Positions 1 to 6,422 are shown, numbered from the stretch's first letter. The stretch is 8,311 nt of DNA from Treponema sp. (GCA_031275515.1 JAISOQ010000032.1:1-8311), one strand, 5' to 3'. Program-made: numbers and translations. Notes: generated by a model not told the origin, from the sequence alone.

Positions 1-229
1 ATTCGTAGACATCACTGTGGTTGTCCATTTCCAGAGTCAGGGAAGCGTTTAAAATACGGGTATTTTTGGGTCCGTAATGCAGCAGCGACTGGGCGCCGCC
101 TTCCTTTCCGATGAATTGCTGCAAGCCTCCCGTCAACATGCAATTGAGCATCCTGAAAAAAGAAACAAAATTACTTTTTCCCGCGCCGTTTGCGCCAATG
201 AGCCTCCGATCCAGAAACAGCTCTAAGTT
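1..229 (-). pseudogene. AAA-family ATPase, 5'-truncated fragment running off the left edge
   Basis: Read on the minus strand from 229 to 2, an open frame of 76 codons contains a textbook Walker A P-loop, LIGANGAGKSNF, followed by SFFRMLN and then GGAQSLLHYGPKNTR. This is the signature of the SMC-like AAA ATPases (AAA_21 / COG4637 type), usually 350-400 aa, often found in accessory or defence-type loci. The C-terminal part (Walker B and so on) lies beyond position 1. The 5' end is abnormal: an in-frame TGA at 230-232 sits just before the frame, there is no ATG, GTG or TTG before the P-loop, and the usual N-terminal strand with an FKSF-like motif is absent. Homologs as I recall them read RLNVLIG before the P-loop, whereas here it is RRLIG, two residues shorter. 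I infer a remnant whose 5' end was replaced by repeat-like DNA. An assembly error or one lost base near 228 is a less likely alternative, because upstream frames do not resemble the missing N-terminus. Confidence 0.75.
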
Positions 230-280
230 TCAGATACCGCGTCGGACCGGAGGTCCGCGCTTGCCCCGCGGAGGCTCATT
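197..280. repeat. 12-bp inverted repeat flanking a 3-nt-loop hairpin
   Basis: The 12-mer aatgagcctccg at 197-208 recurs in perfect inverted form, cggaggctcatt, at 269-280, 60 bp apart. Between them is a perfect short hairpin at 243-257: cggacc, loop gga, ggtccg. The left arm lies inside the ATPase fragment, exactly where its P-loop-proximal residues deviate from the family. The arrangement looks like a small mobile or REP-like element that has eaten into the gene. No function is proven. Confidence 0.5.
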
Positions 281-342
281 TTGTTAAGCGGTTTGTTTGC
301 GTATTGACTTGAAACCTTCTATGACAATGCTCGTTAACATAA

Positions 343-391
343 GCTGTCCCTGTATAATCTTGTGGGTCTATGGAAAACCGGCCGGGACAGC
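343..391. repeat. 8-bp inverted repeat downstream of glnS
   Basis: gctgtccc (343-350) and gggacagc (384-391) form a perfect inverted repeat with a 33-nt spacer. It lies 32-80 bp beyond the glnS stop codon. It could fold in the 3' region of the glnS transcript, but there is no following T-run on the minus strand, so I do not call it an intrinsic terminator. Confidence 0.3.
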
Positions 392-422
392 GGAAATCGT
401 CAAAACCGGATGCCCGGCGCCG

Positions 423-2177
423 TCAACCCCCCGTCTTTTTCTCAATTTTGGCCCACGTGTCCCGAAGCCCTACGGTTTTGTTAAACACCGGCTTTCCCCC
501 GGCGCCCGGGTCCGGATCGCGGGCAAAATAGCCCAGGCGCTCAAACTGAAACCGGTCCCCCTCTTTGGTTTCCGCCAGACAGGGTTCGCCGTATGCGCCG
601 GAAATTACCTCAAGCGAATCGGAGTTGAGGTTATCCAGAAAGGAGCCTCCGGGCGGCGTCTCCATGGGACGGTCAACCTTGAACAGGTAATCGTAAAGCC
701 GCGCCTCAAGGGGAATGGCATGAGAGGCGGAAAGCCAGTGAATCGTTCCCTTGACCTTGCGGTTATCCGGGGCATTGCCGCCCTTTGTCGCGGGATCATA
801 CGTACAATGCACGGCGCTTATTTCGCCCGCGGCGTTTTTGTCAAAGCCGGTACAGGTGACAATATAGGCGTAACGGAGCCGCACCGAATTTCCCGGAAAA
901 AGCCGGAAGTATTTCGGCGGCGGGGTTTCTTCAAAGTCGTCCCGTTCTATCCAAAGTTCCCCGGTAAAATTCAGCTTTCTCGTTCCGGCCGATTCGTCTT
1001 CCGGGTTATTCACGGCCTCAAGTTCTTCCGTCTTTTCCTTTTCCCAGTTGTCAATGATAAGTTTTAGAGGTTTAAGGACCGCCATAACCCGCGGACTTGT
1101 CTTGTTCAGGTGTTCCCTGAGGCAGAATTCCAGAAAGGCAATATCCACCGTACTGTCGGTTTTGGCAATCCCCACCTGGGAAACAAAACTGCGGATAGCC
1201 TGGGGGGTATAGCCCCGGCGGCGGAGTCCCGCGATAGTAGGCATACGCGGATCGTCCCAGCCGGATACGTACTTTTCCTGGACCAGCCTGAGAAGCCATC
1301 GTTTGCTCATTACGGTCCGGGTCATGTTGAGCCGGGCAAATTCGATCTGCCGCGAAGGGAATACTTCGGCTTCCCTGATAAACCAGTCGTAAAGGGGCCG
1401 GTGAATCTCGTATTCCAGGGAACAAAGCGAATGGGTTATTCCCTCTTTGGCATCGGAAAGGGGATGCTGGAAATCGTACATGGGATAGATGCACCACTTG
1501 TCCCCGGTACGGTAGTGGTGTTCCCGGCGTATCCGGTACATCACCGGATCGCGCAGGAGGAGATTGGGATGGGCCATGTCTATCCTGGCCCGCAGCGTCC
1601 TGGCGCCGTCGGGGAATTCCCCGGCGCGCATCCGGGCAAAGAGATCCAGATTTTCCTCTACGGAACGGTTCCGCCAGGGGCTGTCCTTTCCGGGCGGGGT
1701 CAGGGTCCTGCCGCTGTTTTTGTCCACTGCCGCGGTTCCCCGGTACTCGCTGATTTCCTCATCGGAAAGGTCGTCCACATAGGCGCGGCCTTTTTTTATG
1801 ATTTTTACCGCGAGATCGTACAGGTATTCGTAGTAATCCGAGGCATAATACTCCCGATCCTCCCAGTCGTAACCCATCCATTTAACGTCCCGTTTAATGG
1901 CGTTAACGTAGGATATATCCTCTTTTTCCGGGTTCGTGTCGTCAAAGCGGAGGTTGCATTTACCCCCGAAGCGCTCCGCCATACTGAAATCTATGTAGAA
2001 GGCCTTGCAATGCCCGATATGGAGCCACCCGTTTGGTTCAGGGGGAAAGCGGGTATGAACGTAGCTGAAACGCCCGCTTGCCAGGTCCTCTTTGATAAAT
2101 TCGCTGATAAAATCACCGCCGCCCGGAATTTCCCCGCCCGGGGCGGAAGTATCTGTCCGCGGCTCTTTTTTTTCCAT
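423..2177 (-). CDS. glnS: Glutaminyl-tRNA synthetase (GlnRS)
   Basis: This cytoplasmic class I aminoacyl-tRNA synthetase (EC 6.1.1.18) charges tRNA-Gln with glutamine using ATP. The 584-aa product is slightly longer than E. coli GlnRS (about 554 aa). The HIGH signature is seen in PPEPNGWLHIGH (residues 45-56), RFDDTNPEKED at 77-87, and the KMSKS-equivalent VMSKR at 289-293, the form typical of GlnRS. The catalytic Rossmann domain covers about 38-340. The C-terminal beta-barrel anticodon-binding region covers about 360-570 and includes WLSASHAIP (481-489). A GlnRS implies that Gln-tRNA is made directly rather than only by the GatCAB amidotransferase route. A GGGAG ribosome site lies at 2188-2192, 10 nt before the ATG. 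The gene follows the 194-aa protein gene by 63 bp on the same strand and is probably co-transcribed with it. The N-terminal ~20 residues are a Pro/Gly-rich extension before the conserved core. Confidence 0.98.
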   Translation of the reverse strand: MEKKEPRTDTSAPGGEIPGGGDFISEFIKEDLASGRFSYVHTRFPPEPNGWLHIGHCKAFYIDFSMAERFGGKCNLRFDDTNPEKEDISYVNAIKRDVKWMGYDWEDREYYASDYYEYLYDLAVKIIKKGRAYVDDLSDEEISEYRGTAAVDKNSGRTLTPPGKDSPWRNRSVEENLDLFARMRAGEFPDGARTLRARIDMAHPNLLLRDPVMYRIRREHHYRTGDKWCIYPMYDFQHPLSDAKEGITHSLCSLEYEIHRPLYDWFIREAEVFPSRQIEFARLNMTRTVMSKRWLLRLVQEKYVSGWDDPRMPTIAGLRRRGYTPQAIRSFVSQVGIAKTDSTVDIAFLEFCLREHLNKTSPRVMAVLKPLKLIIDNWEKEKTEELEAVNNPEDESAGTRKLNFTGELWIERDDFEETPPPKYFRLFPGNSVRLRYAYIVTCTGFDKNAAGEISAVHCTYDPATKGGNAPDNRKVKGTIHWLSASHAIPLEARLYDYLFKVDRPMETPPGGSFLDNLNSDSLEVISGAYGEPCLAETKEGDRFQFERLGYFARDPDPGAGGKPVFNKTVGLRDTWAKIEKKTGG

Positions 2178-2240
2178 AATTAATTCACTCCCAATACGGT
2201 CCCGGCAATCGGGATTTCTCGCGCGAAGCGCAGCAGACCG

Positions 2241-2825
2241 CTAGAAATTTGTCAGGTAACAGATGCCTATCAGCAGAACCGCCAGCAGGCTGTCTTTATC
2301 CACTTCGGATGGCACCGCCGATAAAAATTTTCCCAGTTGTCCGCCGTACCACCAGAAAAGCCCCATCCGGGTATCAATACGCAGGGCATATTCGGTAAAA
2401 TCGTCCTTGTGGCTTTGGACGCCGAAAAAAAGATAGGCCAGTTCTTCCAGAATAGCGCCGAATTCCACCAGGGCGCTGGAATAATTCTTCCGTTCAATAT
2501 CGGCGATAAACCCGGGAATCCGGTTCAAAAGTTTTTCTTTTCGGATTTCATCGGCCTTTTCTACCCAGGTTTTTTGAATCAGGAGGTCCAGGTTATTTTG
2601 AAAATGTCCCCAAAAAGAATCCAGGTCTTTGCCGCCGTCAAAGTTCCCCGCGGTGAGTAAATTTCTATAATCGGAGCCAATCCCCAGAATCTCAGAAAAG
2701 GCAATGGCCGCGTCAATGGAAGGGCCCTTTCCCGGCGGATATCCTCCCGGCGGAAATAAATTTTCCGCAATCGTTCTGTATTCCAGAGGAAGGCTGTTAT
2801 TTACACAGGAAGGACAATTGATCAT
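2241..2825 (-). CDS. Uncharacterised 194-aa protein with an N-terminal CxxC
   Basis: I do not recognise this protein family. The frame is intact and its composition looks coding. The start is MINCPSC, giving a single Cys-x-x-Cys pair (residues 4 and 7). A Pro/Gly-rich turn, FPPGGYPPGKGPS, follows at about 24-36. The rest appears helical, with aromatic-rich LDSFWGHF (68-75) and MGLFWWYGG (154-162) and a hydrophobic C-terminus, LLAVLLIGICYL (180-191), that could be a buried helix rather than a true membrane span. No signal peptide is evident. One CxxC pair could contribute to a metal site only together with other ligands or in a dimer. It lies 63 bp upstream of glnS on the same strand, so co-transcription is likely, but I would not infer a tRNA role from that alone. 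No strong Shine-Dalgarno sequence precedes the ATG. Confidence 0.72.
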   Translation of the reverse strand: MINCPSCVNNSLPLEYRTIAENLFPPGGYPPGKGPSIDAAIAFSEILGIGSDYRNLLTAGNFDGGKDLDSFWGHFQNNLDLLIQKTWVEKADEIRKEKLLNRIPGFIADIERKNYSSALVEFGAILEELAYLFFGVQSHKDDFTEYALRIDTRMGLFWWYGGQLGKFLSAVPSEVDKDSLLAVLLIGICYLTNF

Positions 2826-2831
2826 AGCCTA

Positions 2832-2860
2832 ACCATGCTGAGAAAACCCGATTCTGTCAA
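2832..2860 (-). promoter_or_regulatory. Weak candidate promoter for the 194-aa gene and glnS
   Basis: On the minus strand a perfect TTGACA lies at 2860-2855, followed after 17 bp by CATGGT (2837-2832), a poor -10 with three of six matches. The predicted start would fall almost on the ATG at 2825, implying a nearly leaderless transcript. The -35 may be coincidental. Confidence 0.22.
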
Positions 2861-2930
2861 TATGGTAATAAGTTAGGAGGGAAGAGAGAGGGGTGACCGA
2901 TTTCGCTTGTGCGGGGGGTAGCGGAAAAGC

Positions 2931-2961
2931 GTTTTTGCCGGTATGGAGTGAGGGCAAAAAC
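2931..2961. repeat. 9-bp perfect inverted repeat in the divergent intergenic region
   Basis: gtttttgcc (2931-2939) and ggcaaaaac (2953-2961) are exact inverted copies with a 13-nt spacer. They lie between the divergent glnS unit and the DUF1538 operon. Possible roles are a dyad operator or a transcript hairpin. No T-run follows on either strand in the position needed for a terminator. Confidence 0.35.
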
Positions 2962-3030
2962 CTTTGGAGCGCAGGGGGGGCGGACGGCGGCCGTGTCATT
3001 TGGCGCCCGCCGTATGGTAACAGCCCCCCC

Positions 3031-3059
3031 TTCTGAATTTTTGTAATATATGCTATAAT
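3031..3059 (+). promoter_or_regulatory. Extended -10 promoter of the DUF1538 operon
   Basis: TGCTATAAT at 3051-3059 is an extended -10 element with a perfect TATAAT (3054-3059). The best -35 at 17-bp spacing is TTCTGA (3031-3036), a weak match, as is usual with extended -10 promoters. The expected start near 3066 is only about 6 nt ahead of the ATG at 3072. Confidence 0.6.
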
Positions 3060-3071
3060 TGACAAAGACCT

Positions 3072-4616
3072 ATGAACAAGATACTGCAAGCAAAAATAAT
3101 GGAGGCTTTTTCCTCGGTTCTTCCTATTACGGCGATTGTACTTATCACCAGTGTAGTATTAGTGCCTATGCCCGCCGGGACTATTCTGGAATTTCTGGCG
3201 GGCGCCGCCCTGCTCATTATCGGTATGGGTTTCTTTACCCTGGGCGCGGATATGGCCATGATGCCTATGGGCGAAGGTATCGGCATTCAGTTGACGAAAG
3301 CCTCAAATTTATTTATAGCCCTTTTTGTCAGTTTTATTATGGGGTTTATTATCACTATCGCCGAACCGGACCTTCAGGTTTTGGCCCGGCAGGTCCCCGC
3401 GGTTCCGAATATAACCCTTATCCTGACTGTGGCGGTTGGTGTCGGCATCTTTTTGGTACTGGCTATTCTGCGTATCCTTTTGCGGATCAAGCTTTCGATC
3501 CTGCTGATTGGTTTCTACGTCGTGGTATTTGCGGCGCTTTTTTTCGCCCCCGCGAATTTCATTCCCGTCGCTTTTGATTCGGGCGGGGTTACTACCGGGC
3601 CGATGACGGTTCCCTTTATCCTGGCGATGGGCGTCGGTGTGGCGTCGATCCGCAGCGACAAGAATTCCCAGAACGACAGTTTCGGTCTGGTGTCCCTCTG
3701 TAGTATCGGCCCTATTTTGGCGGTGCTTGTGCTGGGGATATTCTTTAACCCAAGCGGGGCCGATGTCGAATCTCACAAGGTTCCGGATGTGGCTACTTCC
3801 CGTGATGTGGTGGAGAGTTTTGCCTTTGAGCTTCCCCACTACGCCAAGGATGTGTTCTACGCCCTGGGGGCGGTAGTCGTCTTCTTTTTGGTTTTTCAGC
3901 TTATTTCCCGCCGCTATAAAAAACATCAAATTGCCAGGATAGCCGTGGGGTTTCTGTATACTTTTATAGGATTGGCGATCTTTTTAACCGGCGTGAATGT
4001 GGGTTTTATTCCGGTGGGCCAGCTTTTGGGATCGAGCCTTGCCGTCTCTCCGTTTAAGTGGGTTTTGGTGCCCCTGGGTATGGTGATAGGTTATTTTATC
4101 GTTGCCGCGGAACCGGCGGTGCATGTACTCAACAAGCAGGTTGAAGATATTTCTTCCGGAACCATTCCCCAGAAAGCAATGAAACGCGGACTTTCTATCG
4201 GTATGGCCGCGGCTCTGGCTATTACCATGGTCCGAATCCTCCTGGGAATCCCCATACTTTGGATTTTAATTCCCGGTTACGCCTTTGCCCTGATTCTCAC
4301 CTTTTTTGTCCCCCCGATTTTTACCGGTATCGCCTTTGACTCGGGCGGCGTATGCTCCGGTCCCATGACTTCCACGTTCCTGCTGCCCCTGGCTATGGGA
4401 ACCTGCGAGGGTACCGGCGGAGACCTGATGCGGGACGCCTTTGGGATTGTGGCTATGGTGGCTATGGCGCCCCTTATTGTTATCCAGTTGATGGGGTTGA
4501 TTTATGCCAGCAGGATGAAGACTTCCGCGAAACAGGCCGAGATAGCCCTTGAATCTATGCCGCTTGAGGATGCCGGAGAGATCATCGAATTTGAGGAGGA
4601 AAGTTCCCATGACTGA
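3072..4616 (+). CDS. Tandem DUF1538 integral membrane protein (putative transporter)
   Basis: This 514-aa polytopic inner-membrane protein is built from two DUF1538 repeats. Motif pairs show the duplication: AEPDLQVLARQV (97-108) matches AEPAVHVLNKQV (346-357), and FDSGGVTTGPMT (168-179) matches FDSGGVCSGPMT (422-433). About a dozen hydrophobic segments flank these, for example at about 16-31, 38-59, 80-97, 114-137, 141-164, 204-225, 261-279, 288-313, 328-346 and 457-479. A soluble loop lies at about 226-258. The acidic AEP and DSGG motifs at membrane edges look like ion-binding sites. I recall a paired DUF1538 system (UmpAB of Halomonas) reported as a monovalent cation/H+ antiporter; transport here, and its substrate, are inferences. 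The start is not supported by a Shine-Dalgarno sequence. An in-frame ATG at residue 10 (3099) is an alternative. The 3' end overlaps the PII-like gene by 8 bp. Confidence 0.93.
   Translation: MNKILQAKIMEAFSSVLPITAIVLITSVVLVPMPAGTILEFLAGAALLIIGMGFFTLGADMAMMPMGEGIGIQLTKASNLFIALFVSFIMGFIITIAEPDLQVLARQVPAVPNITLILTVAVGVGIFLVLAILRILLRIKLSILLIGFYVVVFAALFFAPANFIPVAFDSGGVTTGPMTVPFILAMGVGVASIRSDKNSQNDSFGLVSLCSIGPILAVLVLGIFFNPSGADVESHKVPDVATSRDVVESFAFELPHYAKDVFYALGAVVVFFLVFQLISRRYKKHQIARIAVGFLYTFIGLAIFLTGVNVGFIPVGQLLGSSLAVSPFKWVLVPLGMVIGYFIVAAEPAVHVLNKQVEDISSGTIPQKAMKRGLSIGMAAALAITMVRILLGIPILWILIPGYAFALILTFFVPPIFTGIAFDSGGVCSGPMTSTFLLPLAMGTCEGTGGDLMRDAFGIVAMVAMAPLIVIQLMGLIYASRMKTSAKQAEIALESMPLEDAGEIIEFEEESSHD
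4593..4603 (+). promoter_or_regulatory. Strong ribosome binding site fixing the PII-like start
   Basis: GAGGAGGAAAG lies 5 nt before the ATG at 4609, inside the last codons of the DUF1538 gene. It supports the ATG at 4609 rather than the in-frame ATG at 4549, which has no such site and would overlap the upstream gene by 68 bp. Confidence 0.8.
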
Positions 4617-5313
4617 TAATACCAGAATACCGGTGTTAAGACTTCTGATATTTATTATTGACTGGACCAAAATCAAAGTTATCTCGTCGATTTTTGATGA
4701 GGAAAATGTCCGCTTTCACTTTATCAGCAAGGGCCGGGGAACCGCGAGTTCGGAGGTCCTTGACCTTTTGGGCATAGGTTCAAGTGAAAAGGCGGTGATT
4801 ATCTGCCTGGAACAGGATGTGATGATCCCTGTTCTGCTCAGGGAAGTGCGGAAAAAACTCGGGTTTCACAACCCCGGGGTAGGGATCGCCTTTACCATCC
4901 CCCTGTCCGGTATCAACAATCCAATACTTCAGGTTTTTAAGGAAAGCATTCATAAAAATGAAAAAATACATGTGGAAAAGGATTTGGAATCTATGAGTAA
5001 CGAAATAAAGAATGATCTTATTGTATCAATTATTAACCAGGGGTACAGTGATGAATTTATGACCGTTGCCAAAGAAGCGGGGGCTACCGGAGGAACGGTG
5101 ATCAATGCCCGTGGGCTTTCCCACGAGGGGCCGGTCAAATTCTTCGGCGTTTCGCTTCAGGATGAACGGGAAATAATCATCATTTTGACCAAACGGGAAC
5201 AAAAGGCCGCCATTATGCAGGCCGCGAGTCAGAATTACGGCATTACGACAAAGGCCGGGGGTATTATCTTTTCCCTTCCCGTGGACCGTATCATGGGCCT
5301 CAATTTTGAGTGA
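4609..5313 (+). CDS. Protein with two PII-like (GlnB/GlnK-type) domains
   Basis: The 234-aa protein appears to be two ferredoxin-like PII-type domains in tandem. The first spans about 10-103 (KIKVISSIFD, then GTASSEVLDLLGIGSSEKAVIICL, then GIAFTIPLSGI). The second spans about 135-232 and is the clearer match: GATGGTVINARG (158-169), EREIIIIL (186-193) and AGGIIFSLPVDRIMGL (216-231), the order of conserved strands in PII. A canonical PII is about 112 aa with a long T-loop carrying Tyr51. Here the T-loop is short and that Tyr segment is not evident, so uridylylation control is unlikely. The start overlaps the DUF1538 stop by 8 bp with its ribosome site inside that gene, implying translational coupling. 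By analogy with GlnK and AmtB it is inferred to gate or sense for the membrane protein. Its ligand is unknown; adenine nucleotides are the default guess for PII folds. Confidence 0.86.
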   Translation: MTDNTRIPVLRLLIFIIDWTKIKVISSIFDEENVRFHFISKGRGTASSEVLDLLGIGSSEKAVIICLEQDVMIPVLLREVRKKLGFHNPGVGIAFTIPLSGINNPILQVFKESIHKNEKIHVEKDLESMSNEIKNDLIVSIINQGYSDEFMTVAKEAGATGGTVINARGLSHEGPVKFFGVSLQDEREIIIILTKREQKAAIMQAASQNYGITTKAGGIIFSLPVDRIMGLNFE

Positions 5314-5349
5314 AACGCCGGCCTGCCCGTTAATTCAGGATTTTTATAC

Positions 5350-6060
5350 GTGTACGAGTATCAACTGCAAATTGGTATCTGCCATGTCGGAAAAAACAAC
5401 CTGTTGAAGCTGGGCCCCGCCATAGACATTCTGCAAAACGCGACGTGGTTTCAACTGGATACCGAAGCCGCCTTTGTTGAGTATTTCCGGGAAAATCACG
5501 GCGGTATGTTCCTCATATCCCGTCAATTGGACATTGTTCGTCTTCCCGCCTATGGGGAGCGGATAACGGTCAGGTCCTGGGTCACCAACTGTGACCGGCT
5601 TTTTGGTTACCGGAATACCGCCATTTACGATGCGCAAGACCGGCTCTGTATCGGAACCTATGCCATTGGCGCTTTTGCGAATTTGACGCGTATGGCCCCT
5701 GCCCGTATTCCCAGGGAACTGCCTGACCAGGTAAAGACGTATCCCGCGTTGGACATGGAAATTTTGCCCCGGAAAATTCCGGTTCCTTCCGCAATGGTAC
5801 AACTGCCGGATAATATCCGCGTCCAGGACTACCATCTGGACAATTACGGCCACATGAACAACGCCCGCTATGTGGATATAGCCTCCGCCTATATTCCCGA
5901 AACTTTTCAGGTTCGGCGCGTACGTCTGGAATACAAGAACATGGCCCTTTGCGGGGACTGCATCATTCCCCATTTTTCCCGGATAGACGAATCGACCCTC
6001 ATAATCACTCTGAATGACGCGGACGGAAAGATTTTCACGGTGATGGAATTTGCCTGTTAA
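5350..6060 (+). CDS. Acyl-ACP thioesterase (Fat family, double hotdog)
   Basis: This enzyme hydrolyses acyl-acyl carrier protein to a free fatty acid and ACP in the cytoplasm. The 236-aa length and layout fit bacterial acyl-ACP thioesterases (PF01643). The N-terminal hotdog has NATWFQLDTEA (30-40), SRQLDIVRLPAYGERI (57-72) and RSWVTNCDRLFGYR (75-88). The C-terminal hotdog has DNYGHMNNARYVD (164-176) and VRLEYKNMALCGD (191-203). Active-site positions look atypical. By alignment from memory with plant FatA/FatB (D-x-N-x-H then E-C), the Asn is Tyr166, and the downstream Glu/Cys pair is Met198-Ala199. Asp164 and His168 are kept. The start is a GTG at 5350, with CAGGA at 5336-5340 as a modest ribosome site; the MYEYQLQIG opening matches the family. 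It lies 36 bp after the PII-like gene and is likely in the same operon, though a functional link is not obvious. Confidence 0.9.
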   Translation: MYEYQLQIGICHVGKNNLLKLGPAIDILQNATWFQLDTEAAFVEYFRENHGGMFLISRQLDIVRLPAYGERITVRSWVTNCDRLFGYRNTAIYDAQDRLCIGTYAIGAFANLTRMAPARIPRELPDQVKTYPALDMEILPRKIPVPSAMVQLPDNIRVQDYHLDNYGHMNNARYVDIASAYIPETFQVRRVRLEYKNMALCGDCIIPHFSRIDESTLIITLNDADGKIFTVMEFAC

Positions 6061-6067
6061 GAAAAGG

Positions 6068-6116
6068 CCGCCGCTCTGTCCCCCAAATGTTTCACGTGAA
6101 ACATAAAGATCGGCGG
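6068..6116. repeat. 6-bp inverted repeats bracketing parS
   Basis: ccgccg (6068-6073) and cggcgg (6111-6116) flank the parS palindrome, 14 bp and 7 bp away. In RNA the whole could fold as a long stem after the thioesterase gene, but no T-run follows. Confidence 0.35.
6088..6103. promoter_or_regulatory. parS: parS centromere site (ParB/Spo0J binding palindrome)
   Basis: TGTTTCACGTGAAACA is a perfect 16-bp palindrome and an exact match to the consensus chromosomal parS sequence known from Bacillus subtilis and conserved across most bacterial phyla. It extends to 18 bp as ATGTTTCACGTGAAACAT (6087-6104). In known systems, ParB dimers load here, form CTP-dependent sliding clamps, and recruit SMC/condensin and ParA for chromosome segregation. 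It lies 27 bp beyond the thioesterase stop codon, between convergent genes. parS sites usually cluster near the replication origin, so the segment is probably origin-proximal. No parA, parB or dnaA gene is in the window. An exact 16-mer is very unlikely by chance. Confidence 0.88.
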
Positions 6117-6140
6117 TGTCAGACACACTCTGTATTTCGT

Positions 6141-6156
6141 AAAAACCCGCCCCGCC
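6141..6156 (+). repeat. 16-bp direct repeat, copy 1
   Basis: aaaaacccgccccgcc is identical to the copy at 6464-6479, 323 bp downstream. The context cgNaaaaacccgccccgcc also matches, apart from one base. This is a dispersed repeat of unknown role. Confidence 0.5.
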
Positions 6157-6171
6157 TGTGGTGTGGCTGGG

Positions 6172-6188
6172 CAGACCCTCCGGGTCTG
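6172..6188. repeat. 7-bp hairpin with 3-nt loop
   Basis: cagaccc, loop tcc, gggtctg is a perfect stem-loop. It is embedded in a larger imperfect pairing of ggtgtg (about 6160-6166) with cgcacc (about 6190-6195). It has the same design as the hairpins at 243-257, 7243-7259 and 7293-7309. Confidence 0.5.
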
Positions 6189-6256
6189 ACGCACCCCTCC
6201 AATCCCTTGCGCTTGGCTGCGCGATGCGGTTTCAGGCCATAGGAGATGAAACGGAC

Positions 6257-6339
6257 ACGAACTTGTGGTTCGACAGCTTCTTCCGTTCGTCTTTGTTCGT
6301 GGTGTTCGTGTGGTTCGTGGTTCTTCCTCTTCCGTTCGT
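6257..6339. repeat. GTTCGT repeat cluster
   Basis: GTTCGT occurs at 6285-6290, 6295-6300, 6304-6309, 6313-6318 and 6334-6339, the first four spaced 9-10 bp apart, close to one helical turn. An inverted copy (acgaac) lies at 6257-6262. A 12-bp direct repeat, tcttccgttcgt, is at 6279-6290 and 6328-6339. cgaac...gttcg at 6258-6272 can pair. The cluster starts about 150 bp from parS. It resembles an iteron-like or slipped-strand repeat array; no protein is known for it. Confidence 0.5.
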
Positions 6340-6394
6340 GAAGTTTCGGGCCGAAGGCCGTGGTTAATATTGTGGTTATGAAACCCTTGCGTGA

Positions 6395-6415
6395 CCTGAC
6401 GTAATCAGGCTTTTT
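6395..6415 (+). terminator. Weak hairpin with T-run
   Basis: cctga (6395-6399), loop cgtaa, tcagg (6405-6409), then C and five T (6411-6415). The stem is only 5 bp, so an intrinsic terminator for rightward transcription is possible but weak. It is the best candidate after the DUF1538-PII-thioesterase operon. Confidence 0.3.
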
Positions 6416-6422
6416 GGATTAA

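Noticed and set aside
353..422. TATAAT at 353-358 followed by a plus-strand ATG at 371
   Set aside because: There is no -35 at a usable distance, and the frame runs antisense into the 3' end of glnS without family features.
297..2183. Long plus-strand open frames antisense to glnS (297-1067 and 1110-2183)
   Set aside because: They lie wholly opposite a clear GlnRS gene, have no ribosome sites and no recognisable domains. They are shadows of the codon bias of glnS.
3309..3929. 206-codon minus-strand frame within the DUF1538 gene
   Set aside because: Its composition is rich in His, Gln, Asp and Arg, as expected for the reverse of a hydrophobic membrane protein. There is no start signal, and the sense gene is certain.
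4549..4608. Upstream ATG start for the PII-like protein
   Set aside because: The strong ribosome site at 4593-4603 and the family-like N-terminus favour the ATG at 4609.
5344..6126. 260-codon minus-strand frame opposite the thioesterase
   Set aside because: The plus-strand frame carries full thioesterase motifs; this one shows none.
6158..6367. 69-codon plus-strand frame
   Set aside because: Most of it is translated GTTCGT repeat; there is no ribosome site.
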